Source: Clostridiales bacterium
GTDB lineage: Bacteria; Bacillota; Clostridia; Oscillospirales; Oscillospiraceae
NCBI GenBank assembly: GCA_019421975.1
Contig: JAHZEE010000089.1
Location: 560 to 6,972, forward strand
Direction of reading: 5' to 3'
DNA: 6,413 nt
Shown here: positions 1 through 5,474 of the stretch, piece after piece
Layout of the letters: every line of letters starts with the position of its first letter
Position numbering within the stretch: the first letter of the stretch is position 1
Made by a program: the position numbers and the translations under genes
The notes under the pieces: model-generated
Databases searched by the model: none
The model's input: the letters and a program-made list of their open reading frames with translations, nothing else
Told to the model about the DNA's origin: nothing

Positions 1-548
1 GCAAAAAGGCCGAAGCCGTAGTCTGACAGCCCCAGCAGCCCGCCCAGCGTGGGAAAGATCAGCGCCGCAATCACATTGAACAGAAAGATCACCGAGATGG
101 ACTGGGCGACCTCCTCGTCGTCTGCGCCGATGACCGGCGCGGTGGCGGCGATGGCGGAGCCGCCGCAGATCGACGAGCCGACCCCCACCAGCACCGCCAG
201 GTTCGACGGCAGGCGCAGCAGCCGGAAGAGCAGATAGGAGAGCAGCAGGGAGGCGGCGATGGTGGAGGCGATGATCGGCAGAGACTGCAGCCCTGTCTGG
301 GCAATGACAGACAGGTTGAGGCCGAAGCCGAGCAGGATCACCGCGTATTGCAGGATCTTTTTCGAGGTGAAGTTGATGCCCGCTGTGAGCGGCGCCCGCG
401 CGCGCAGAAACGGCGTGATGGCCATTCCCAGCAGAATGGAGAACACCGGGCCGCCCACCACCGGCGCCAGGTTCCCCAGAAACCAGGCGATGATTGCAAT
501 GCTCAGACACAGCGCCATACCGGGCAGATACTTTTGAATCCAGGCCAT
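1..548 (-). CDS. YeiH/UPF0324-family putative sulfate exporter, 3'-truncated by window edge
   Basis: This is an integral membrane protein of the YeiH (conserved hypothetical 698) family, often named putative sulfate exporter family; the real substrate is poorly established. The minus strand reads open from an ATG at 548-546 to the window edge, giving 182 residues of a family that usually has about 330-350, so roughly the N-terminal half is present. The protein begins [10 protein letters not shown]. Hydrophobic segments fall at about residues 10-28, 33-47, 66-84, 90-111, 117-140 and 149-173. The family hallmark [19 protein letters not shown] lies at 122-140, followed by an acidic GADDEE turn. 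The start is supported by a purine-rich site (AGAGGGG) 6-7 nt upstream and by matching the usual family N-terminus. It is transcribed away from the ABC transporters. A sulfur-related role would fit the nearby methionine importer, but that is inference. Confidence 0.9.
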   Translation of the reverse strand, partial: MAWIQKYLPGMALCLSIAIIAWFLGNLAPVVGGPVFSILLGMAITPFLRARAPLTAGINFTSKKILQYAVILLGFGLNLSVIAQTGLQSLPIIASTIAASLLLSYLLFRLLRLPSNLAVLVGVGSSICGGSAIAATAPVIGADDEEVAQSISVIFLFNVIAALIFPTLGGLLGLSDYGFGLF

Positions 549-576
549 AGCCAACCCCTCTTTCCTGTATTAAAGC

Positions 577-594
577 CGCCCCGGCGCCGGGGCG
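577..594. repeat. 18-bp perfect palindrome in the leader of the YeiH-family gene
   Basis: The 18 bases CGCCCCGGCGCCGGGGCG equal their own reverse complement. They lie between the predicted minus-strand transcription start (about 606) and the ribosome binding site of the YeiH-family gene. As DNA this could be an operator for a dimeric regulator. As RNA it could fold only with a small loop, and no T-tract follows, so it is not a terminator. No regulator gene is in the window. Confidence 0.5.
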
Positions 595-612
595 ACAAGT
601 GAATCCGCTGGC

Positions 613-641
613 ATTTTATCACAATGGACGCGCGCGCGCAA
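613..641 (-). promoter_or_regulatory. Candidate promoter for the YeiH-family gene
   Basis: On the minus strand a TAAAAT box (618-613) matches five of six bases of the -10 consensus. It is directly preceded by TGA, giving an extended -10 (TGn). Seventeen bases upstream is TTGCGC (641-636), a weak -35 with the key TTG. The predicted start near 606 gives a leader of about 57 nt that contains the palindrome. The -35 lies in an alternating CG tract (629-639) beside AT-rich DNA. The extended -10 makes the call reasonable despite the poor -35. Confidence 0.45.
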
Positions 642-694
642 GTTTATAAAAAATCGAAATTAAAAAATAAAACCATTGAATTTTTTAATATATA
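641..694. promoter_or_regulatory. AT-rich block upstream of the plus-strand promoter (UP-element-like)
   Basis: About 54 bases are composed almost entirely of A and T, with A-tracts and T-tracts (for example TTAAAAAATAAAA and TTTTTTAATATATA), in otherwise GC-rich DNA. The block ends exactly at the -35 box at 695. This placement and composition are those of an UP element bound by the RNA polymerase alpha C-terminal domain, or of easily melted or bent promoter DNA. The composition is seen directly; the function is inferred. Confidence 0.45.
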
Positions 695-723
695 TTGACG
701 ATGACGCTTTAAAGGGATATAGT
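695..723 (+). promoter_or_regulatory. Strong housekeeping promoter for the TrpX-like transporter operon
   Basis: TTGACG (695-700, five of six consensus) is followed by a 17-nt spacer and TATAGT (718-723, five of six consensus). The expected start near 730 gives a leader of about 70 nt before the first gene at 800. That is too short for a SAM riboswitch or a T-box. The AT-rich block directly upstream should strengthen it. No other good promoter is seen before 5412, so this one probably drives the first importer and, by read-through, metN and metI. Confidence 0.75.
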
Positions 724-764
724 GTAACTGCTTTTGAGGAAAATTCCATCGAAAAAGTGAGATT

Positions 765-783
765 TCCGCACGGCCTGTGCGGA
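765..783 (+). other. Small leader hairpin just upstream of the ribosome binding site
   Basis: TCCGCAC (765-771), a GGCCT loop and GTGCGGA (777-783) form a perfect 7-bp stem. It ends 5 nt before the GGGAGG ribosome binding site at 789-794. It leaves that site free, so it may stabilise the 5' end or help set translation efficiency. There is no U-tract, so it is not a terminator. Confidence 0.4.
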
Positions 784-799
784 TCAATGGGAGGAAGAC

Positions 800-1852
800 A
801 TGATGAAACGCAAAAAATGGATGGCCCTGCTGCTGGTGGGCGCGATGCTGCTGGCGCTGGGCGCCTGCGGCGCATCCGACGATACCGCCGGCGACACCTC
901 TGATACGACGCAGCCGGAGGATGCCGGCGCCACGGCCGAGCCGGGCGAGAGCAGCCCGGAGCAGCAGGTCTACACCGTCGGCATCTGTGAGTACATGCAG
1001 CATCCGGCGCTCGACCAGGCGACGGCCGGCTTTGAGGCCGCGCTGGTGGAGAAGCTGGGAGAGGACGGCGTGGAGTTTGTAAAGCAGAACGCGGCGGGCG
1101 ATGCGCCGACCTGCGCAACCATCTGCAACCAGCTGGTCTCTGACGGTGTGGACCTCATTTTGGCCAATGCCACCGCCTCTTTGCAGGCCGCGGCCGCCGC
1201 CACCAATGAGATCCCCATCCTGGGCACCTCGATCACCGACTACGCCACGGCCCTCGACATCGACGACTGGACCGGCGTGACCGGCACCAACATCTCCGGC
1301 ACCTCGGATCTGGCCCCGCTGGACCAGCAGGCGGATATGCTCCACGAGCTGTTCCCGGAGGCCCAGAATGTGGGCCTGCTCTACTGCTCCGGCGAGCCGA
1401 ATTCCGCCTATCAGGCCAACATTATCCGCGGCTATCTGGAGGCGTACGGCTACACGGTCAGCGACTACACCTTTGCAGACAGCAACGATGTGGCGGCCGT
1501 CACCGGCAACGCCTGCAGTGACAGCGATGTGCTCTACATCCCGACGGACAACACCGCCGCGTCCTGCACCGAGGCCATTCAGAATGTGGCCCTGCCGGCG
1601 GGCGTGCCCATCATCGCCGGCGAGGAGGGAATCTGCTCCGGCTGCGGCGTGGCCACCTTGTCCATCAGCTATTACGACATCGGCTACGAGGCCGGCCTCA
1701 TGGCCTACGAAATTCTGGTGAACGGCGCGGATGTCGGCGCCATGGAGGTGCAGACCGCCACGGAGGTCACCCCCAAGTACAACGCGGCCAACTGCGAGGC
1801 CTTTGACCTGCAGGTGCCCGACAACTATGTGGCCATTGAGACCGCAGCCTGA
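800..1852 (+). CDS. TrpX-like ABC transporter substrate-binding lipoprotein (PF04392/COG2984)
   Basis: This is the extracellular, lipid-anchored ligand-binding component of an ABC importer, 350 residues. The signal peptide (MMKRKKW, then a hydrophobic core) ends in a lipobox L20-G21-A22-C23, so Cys23 should be lipidated. Residues 24-56 are an acidic Ser/Thr/Gly-rich linker. The binding domain runs from about 58 to 346 and shows family landmarks: VGICEYMQHPALD (60-72), QLVSDGVDLILANAT (111-125), TGTSD-like NISGTSDLAP (164-173), YCSGEPNS (195-202), YIPTDNTA (246-253) and IIAGEE (271-276). The streptococcal homologue TrpX is linked to tryptophan uptake, so an aromatic or other amino acid is plausible, but the substrate is not proven. 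GGGAGG (789-794) is 5 nt from ATG 800 and 8 nt from the second ATG at 803, so either may be used. The mature part has nine further cysteines, including C279-x-x-C282, which is many for a secreted binding protein. Confidence 0.92.
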   Translation: MMKRKKWMALLLVGAMLLALGACGASDDTAGDTSDTTQPEDAGATAEPGESSPEQQVYTVGICEYMQHPALDQATAGFEAALVEKLGEDGVEFVKQNAAGDAPTCATICNQLVSDGVDLILANATASLQAAAAATNEIPILGTSITDYATALDIDDWTGVTGTNISGTSDLAPLDQQADMLHELFPEAQNVGLLYCSGEPNSAYQANIIRGYLEAYGYTVSDYTFADSNDVAAVTGNACSDSDVLYIPTDNTAASCTEAIQNVALPAGVPIIAGEEGICSGCGVATLSISYYDIGYEAGLMAYEILVNGADVGAMEVQTATEVTPKYNAANCEAFDLQVPDNYVAIETAA

Positions 1853-1881
1853 GGGATACTGCATAAACAAATAAAAAACCG

Positions 1882-1918
1882 CAAACGGCCGGATGGGCGA
1901 ATCCCCATCCGGCGTTTG
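1882..1918 (+). terminator. Hairpin 1 after the binding-protein gene; decayed or attenuating terminator
   Basis: The 5' arm 1882-1897 (CAAACGGCCGGATGGG) pairs with 1904-1918 (CCCATCCGGCGTTTG). This gives 15 base pairs with one bulged G at 1887 and a 6-nt loop. The 5' flank holds a run of six A (AAAAAACCG), as in bidirectional terminators, but the 3' flank reads GCGTAGAGG and lacks the U-tract. Read on the minus strand the hairpin is followed by TTTTTT, so that direction looks like a proper terminator, although no minus-strand gene lies nearby. On the plus strand it probably gives partial termination or protects the 3' end of the binding-protein mRNA. Confidence 0.6.
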
Positions 1919-1926
1919 GCGTAGAG

Positions 1927-1957
1927 GGAGGGATGGGCCTTTGCGGCCCATTCCTCC
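1927..1957 (+). other. Hairpin 2 upstream of the permease gene
   Basis: GGAGGGATGGGCC (1927-1939) pairs with GGCCCATTCCTCC (1945-1957). This forms 13 pairs including one G-U wobble, around a TTTGC loop. It begins 8 nt after hairpin 1 and ends 11 nt before the AAGGAG ribosome binding site of the permease (1969-1974). No U-tract follows. Together with hairpin 1 it fills the 130-nt gap, the only long gap inside the plus-strand gene run. A role in mRNA processing, stability or attenuation is inferred. Confidence 0.6.
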
Positions 1958-1982
1958 GTGGTTTGGAAAAGGAGACAAGACA

Positions 1983-2948
1983 ATGGGCCTGATTGAATAC
2001 TTTGGTTCGCTTGACCCGGTGAAGCTGCTGGGGAACCTGCCGGGCGGCATCGGCCAGGGCCTCATCTGGGGCATGATGGCGCTGGGCGTCTACATCACCT
2101 TCCGGCTGCTGGACTTTGCAGACCTCTCCGTGGACGGCACCTTTGCCACCGGCGGCGCGGTCACGGTGATGCTGCTGCTGGCGGGGGTGCCTGCGCCGGC
2201 TGCGATTCTGATTGCGGTGCTCGCCGGCCTGATTGCCGGCTGCGTGACGGGGCTGCTGCACACGCTGCTGGGCATTCCGGCCATCCTGTCCGGTATTTTG
2301 GTGCAGTTCATGCTGTACTCCATCAACCTGCGCATCATGGGCATGGCCTCCAACAAGGCCATCAGCGTGGACAAATACGACCTGATCCTCTCCAGCCGGT
2401 ATGTGTCCAGCGCCATTTTGACCGGCGCAATCTTTGTGCTGGTCCTCATCGCCGTGATGTACTGGTACTTCGGCACGGAGCAGGGCTCTGCCATCCGCGC
2501 CACCGGCACCAACCCGGCCATGTCGAAGGCCCAGGGCATCCACATCAGCGCCATGAAGGTCATTGGCCTGGCGCTCTCCAACGGCCTGGTGGCCCTGGCC
2601 GGCGGGCTCATGGCCCAGTACCAGGGCTTTGCCGATGTGTCCATGGGCCGCGGCGCCATCGTCATCGGCCTGGCGGCGGTCATCATCGGAGAGGTGCTGT
2701 GCGACGCGCTGTTCAAAAAGCACAAGAATTTCGCCGTCCGCCTGCTGTTCGTGGCCGCCGGCGGCGTGGTCTACTACCTGGTGGTGGTCGTGGTGCTCTG
2801 GCTGAAGCTCAACTCCAACGACCTCAAGCTGTTCACCGCGGTGATTGTGGCGGTGTTCCTGGCCATCCCGTATCTGCGCCAGCAGAAGAAGAGCTCGTTC
2901 CGGCGTCTGGCCAAACAGAATCAGAAACAGGAGGCGCCCCATGCTTGA
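1983..2948 (+). CDS. TrpY-like ABC transporter permease (BPD_transp_2, COG4120)
   Basis: This is the membrane channel subunit of the first importer, 321 residues, in the branched-chain/sugar-type permease family (PF02653). About nine hydrophobic segments can be seen, at roughly 25-43, 57-72, 74-95, 97-117, 143-161, 190-210, 222-240, 252-273 and 283-297. The family stretch RATGTNPAMSKAQGI (172-186) is the cytoplasmic loop expected to contact the ATPase. LLDFADLSVDGTF near 42-54 is also typical. The reading frame is open back to an ATG at 1893, but that start lies inside hairpin 1 with no ribosome binding site. ATG 1983 follows AAGGAG by 8 nt and gives a natural N-terminus. The C-terminus is a basic, glutamine-rich tail (about 299-321). 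The stop overlaps the ATPase start (ATGCTTGA, 8 nt), suggesting translational coupling. Confidence 0.92.
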   Translation: MGLIEYFGSLDPVKLLGNLPGGIGQGLIWGMMALGVYITFRLLDFADLSVDGTFATGGAVTVMLLLAGVPAPAAILIAVLAGLIAGCVTGLLHTLLGIPAILSGILVQFMLYSINLRIMGMASNKAISVDKYDLILSSRYVSSAILTGAIFVLVLIAVMYWYFGTEQGSAIRATGTNPAMSKAQGIHISAMKVIGLALSNGLVALAGGLMAQYQGFADVSMGRGAIVIGLAAVIIGEVLCDALFKKHKNFAVRLLFVAAGGVVYYLVVVVVLWLKLNSNDLKLFTAVIVAVFLAIPYLRQQKKSSFRRLAKQNQKQEAPHA

Positions 2949-3735
2949 ACTGCAAAATGTGTACAAGACCTTCAACCCCGGGACCATCAATCAGAAGCAG
3001 GCGCTCAACGGCATCAGCCTGAAGCTCCAGGACGGGGATTTTGTGACCGTCATCGGCGGAAACGGCGCGGGAAAGTCCACCACCCTCAACGCCATCGCAG
3101 GCGTCTGGCCGGTGGACGCCGGGCGGATCCTCATCGACGGCAGGGATGTCTCAGGGCTGCCGGAATACAGGCGGGCCAAATTTCTGGGCCGGGTGTTCCA
3201 GGACCCCATGACCGGCACGGCGGCCAGCATGTCCATCGAGGAGAACATGGCCCTGGCCGCGCGGCGCGGAAAGCGGCGGGGGCTCGGCTGGGGCGTGACC
3301 CGCGCGGAGCGGGAGACCTACCGCGAGAAGCTCGCGACGCTCCATCTGGGACTGGAGGACCGGCTGACGGCCAAGGTGGGGCTGCTCTCCGGCGGCCAGC
3401 GGCAGGCCATCACGCTGCTGATGGCGACGCTCAAGCAGCCAAAGCTGCTGCTGCTCGACGAGCACACGGCGGCCCTCGACCCCAAGACGGCGGAGAAGGT
3501 TTTGCAGGCGACCGATGAAATCATTGCAAAGAACCACTTGACAGCGATCATGGTTACGCATAACATGAAAGATGCGATCGCGCACGGAAACCGTCTGGTG
3601 ATGCTCCATGACGGCCAGATCATGCTGGATATCGGCGCGGAGGAAAAGAGAAAGCTCACGGTGCAGGACCTTTTGGCCCAGTTTGAAAAGGCCAGCGGCG
3701 ATGAGTTCACCAACGACCGGGCCCTGCTGTCCTAG
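2941..3735 (+). CDS. TrpZ-like ABC transporter ATP-binding protein (COG1101)
   Basis: This is the cytoplasmic ATPase that powers the first importer, 264 residues. All catalytic motifs are present and intact: Walker A GGNGAGKST (39-47), Q-loop Gln87 in VFQDP, signature LSGGQ (149-153), Walker B LLLLDE (169-174) with catalytic Glu174, D-loop ALD (178-180) and switch His207 in MVTHNM. The DEHTAALDP wording is typical of ATPases paired with PF04392 binding proteins rather than sugar or branched-chain systems, and there is only one nucleotide-binding domain. ATG 2941 sits 6 nt after AGGAGG (2929-2934); the in-frame upstream ATG at 2845 would add 32 unrelated residues inside the permease and is rejected. 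The TAG stop at 3733-3735 falls in the loop of an inverted repeat. Confidence 0.93.
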   Translation: MLELQNVYKTFNPGTINQKQALNGISLKLQDGDFVTVIGGNGAGKSTTLNAIAGVWPVDAGRILIDGRDVSGLPEYRRAKFLGRVFQDPMTGTAASMSIEENMALAARRGKRRGLGWGVTRAERETYREKLATLHLGLEDRLTAKVGLLSGGQRQAITLLMATLKQPKLLLLDEHTAALDPKTAEKVLQATDEIIAKNHLTAIMVTHNMKDAIAHGNRLVMLHDGQIMLDIGAEEKRKLTVQDLLAQFEKASGDEFTNDRALLS

Positions 3736-3746
3736 CGGTCGTTGGT
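3709..3746 (+). repeat. 11-bp perfect inverted repeat around the ATPase stop codon
   Basis: ACCAACGACCG (3709-3719) and CGGTCGTTGGT (3736-3746) are perfect reverse complements separated by 16 nt, and the TAG stop is the last part of the loop. The 3' arm begins directly after the stop and ends 10 nt before the purine-rich ribosome binding site of metN. No T-tract follows, so a simple terminator is unlikely. It may be an intercistronic stability or processing element, or a scar of joining the two transporter units. Ribosomes finishing the ATPase gene would open it. Confidence 0.6.
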
Positions 3747-3768
3747 CCTGGTGGAAAGGAAGGATCGT

Positions 3769-4800
3769 ATGGAGCTTGGAGCGCCGATGATTGAGGTGAA
3801 ACATCTGACCAAGCGGTTCCAGACAAAGACACAGACGGTGGAGGCGCTCAGGGATGTGAACCTCACCATGTATGCCGGCGATATTTTCGGAATCATCGGC
3901 ATGTCGGGTGCGGGCAAAAGCACCTTTGTGCGCTGCCTCAATTACCTGGAGCGTCCCACAGAGGGCGCCGTGGTGGTGGACGGCCGCGACCTGTCCCAGC
4001 TGTCTGAAAAGGAGCTGCGGGACACCCGAAAACGAATCGGGATGATTTTTCAGCATTTCAACCTGCTCATGCAGAAGAGCGTGCTGGACAATATCTGCTT
4101 TCCGCTGCGCATCGCGGGCGTGAAGGGCGAGGACGCCAAAAAACGGGCGCGGGAGCTTCTGGAGGTGGTGGGGCTGGCCGACAAGGAGCGGGCCTATCCC
4201 TCGCAGCTCTCCGGCGGCCAGAAGCAGCGGGTGGCCATCGCCCGCGCCATCGCCAACAACCCCGGCATTCTGCTCTGCGACGAGGCCACCTCGGCGCTGG
4301 ATCCCCAGACGACCAAGGCCATTTTGGAGCTGTTAAAGCAGATCAACCAGAAGTACGGCATCACCATTGTGGTCATCACCCACGAGATGGCGGTGGTGCA
4401 GGAGATCTGCAACAAGGTGGCCATTTTGGACCACGGCCGGATGGTGGAGACCGGGGAGATGCGGGAGATCTTCGCGGCGCCCAAGTCCGCAGAGGCCAAA
4501 AAAATGCTGATGAACTACAACGCCGGCGTGGACATCATGACCGGCGAGCACAAGATCCGGATTGTGTTCCGGGAGAATTCCTCGTTTGAGCCGGTCATCG
4601 GAAATATGACCCTGAAGTTTAAGGTGCCGGTGAACATTCTCCATGCCGACACGCGCAACCTCAACGGCACCGCCGCCGGCGAGATGATTCTGCAGCTGCC
4701 GGAGGACGCAGAGGTGGCCGCTGGCATGATCGCATACTTAAAAGAACGGCAGTTAGAGGTGGAGGAGGTGTCGGACGATGTTCTCACAGGCAGTCACTGA
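3769..4800 (+). CDS. metN: Methionine ABC transporter ATP-binding protein MetN
   Basis: This is the ATPase of the D/L-methionine importer, 343 residues, the usual length. The ATPase domain (about 7-250) has Walker A GMSGAGKST (44-52), Q-loop Gln95 in IFQHFNLL, signature LSGGQ (147-151) followed by KQRVAIARA, Walker B ILLCDE (167-172), D-loop ALD (176-178) and His205 in ITHEM. The C-terminal part (about 262-340) is the NIL domain, which in E. coli MetN binds methionine and shuts down transport when the cell is full (trans-inhibition). ATG 3769 is preceded by AAAGGAAGGA (3755-3764). A TTG at 3742 in the same frame lies within the preceding inverted repeat and is not supported; ATG 3787 would be slightly short but possible. 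The 3' end overlaps metI by 23 nt. Confidence 0.95.
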   Translation: MELGAPMIEVKHLTKRFQTKTQTVEALRDVNLTMYAGDIFGIIGMSGAGKSTFVRCLNYLERPTEGAVVVDGRDLSQLSEKELRDTRKRIGMIFQHFNLLMQKSVLDNICFPLRIAGVKGEDAKKRARELLEVVGLADKERAYPSQLSGGQKQRVAIARAIANNPGILLCDEATSALDPQTTKAILELLKQINQKYGITIVVITHEMAVVQEICNKVAILDHGRMVETGEMREIFAAPKSAEAKKMLMNYNAGVDIMTGEHKIRIVFRENSSFEPVIGNMTLKFKVPVNILHADTRNLNGTAAGEMILQLPEDAEVAAGMIAYLKERQLEVEEVSDDVLTGSH

Positions 4801-5431
4801 GATGCTCATCCGGGGCTTTTTTGAGACCCTCTATATGACCCTGGTGTCCACCTTTTTCGGCTATCTGCTGGGCCTGCCCATGGGCATCACCCTGGCCGTC
4901 ACCTGCAAAGACGGCATCCGGCCCAACGGCGCGGTCTACAAGGTTCTGGACTTTATCGCCAATATCATCCGCAGCATCCCGTTCCTCATCCTGCTCATCC
5001 CCCTGACAAGGGCCATCGTGGGCAAGAGCTACGGCCCCACGGCGGTCATCGTGCCGCTGACCATCGCCGCGGCGCCCTTTATCGGCCGCATGGTGGAGTC
5101 CTCCCTGCAGGAGGTGGACAAGGGGGTCATCGAGGCGGCCCAGAGCATGGGCGCCACCACCATGACCATCATCTTCAAGGTCCTGCTGGTGGAGGCGCGG
5201 GTCTCGCTGATTGTGGGCGCGACCATTGCGGTCGGCACCATTCTGGGCTATTCCGCCATGGCCGGCATCTGCGGCGGCGGCGGCCTGGGCGACATCGCCA
5301 TCCAGTATGGCTACTACCGCTATGAGGCCGCCATCATGATCACCGCAGTGGTGGTCCTGGTCGTCATCGTCCAGATTTTGCAGACGCTGGGCATGCGGCT
5401 GTCGAAAAAGCTTGACAGACGGAATCGGTAA
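4778..5431 (+). CDS. metI: Methionine ABC transporter permease MetI
   Basis: This is the transmembrane channel of the methionine importer, 217 residues, the normal size for MetI. It has about five hydrophobic segments (roughly 15-42, 57-79, 85-103, 142-166 and 184-205). The EAA loop that docks onto MetN reads EAAQSMGA at 119-126, followed by TTMTIIFKVLLVEA. The conserved IIRSIPFLILL (63-73) and the glycine-rich GICGGGGLGD near 164-173 are typical of MetI. ATG 4778 lies 8 nt after a strong GGAGGAGGT (4761-4769) inside metN, so translation is probably coupled; a later ATG at 4802 would remove the first eight residues. The last codons contain the -35 box of the metQ promoter. Confidence 0.95.
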   Translation: MFSQAVTEMLIRGFFETLYMTLVSTFFGYLLGLPMGITLAVTCKDGIRPNGAVYKVLDFIANIIRSIPFLILLIPLTRAIVGKSYGPTAVIVPLTIAAAPFIGRMVESSLQEVDKGVIEAAQSMGATTMTIIFKVLLVEARVSLIVGATIAVGTILGYSAMAGICGGGGLGDIAIQYGYYRYEAAIMITAVVVLVVIVQILQTLGMRLSKKLDRRNR

Positions 5432-5440
5432 CCCTATAAT
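5412..5440 (+). promoter_or_regulatory. Perfect consensus promoter for metQ, inside the end of metI
   Basis: TTGACA (5412-5417) and TATAAT (5435-5440) both match the housekeeping sigma consensus at every base and are spaced by the optimal 17 nt. The -35 is within metI (codons for LDR), and the -10 begins 3 nt after the metI stop. Transcription should start near 5447, giving a leader of about 28 nt before metQ. This would let the binding protein be made in excess over MetN and MetI. No clear operator overlaps it; the only short dyad is GGTAACC (5427-5433) in the spacer. Confidence 0.85.
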
Positions 5441-5474
5441 ACCACTGTGAAATTACGAAAGTGAGGAAATCCCA

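Noticed and set aside
738..747. Short inverted repeat GGAA-AA-TTCC in the operon leader as an operator
   Set aside because: Four-base arms are expected by chance, and there is no second copy or known site to support it.
730..799. SAM riboswitch or T-box in the leader of the operon
   Set aside because: The leader is about 70 nt with one small hairpin, and no T-box sequence (TGG plus the terminator/antiterminator set) or S-box core could be seen.
1893..1982. Thirty-codon N-terminal extension of the permease from ATG 1893
   Set aside because: The ATG is inside the stem of hairpin 1 without a ribosome binding site, and the extension is polar and arginine-rich. ATG 1983 has AAGGAG at 8 nt.
644..2074. 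Long open frame on the minus strand opposite the binding-protein gene (476 codons)
   Set aside because: It has no ribosome binding site and no recognisable domain, and it overlaps a well-supported lipoprotein gene over its full length. Such antisense frames are common in GC-rich DNA.
1767..2990. Long minus-strand frame opposite the permease (407 codons)
   Set aside because: It is rich in His, Gln, Arg and Ala with no hydrophobic core or family motif, and it spans two real genes and the hairpin region. It is a shadow of the permease.
3742..3768. TTG start adding nine residues to MetN
   Set aside because: It lies in the inverted repeat with no purine-rich site upstream, while ATG 3769 has a good one at normal spacing.
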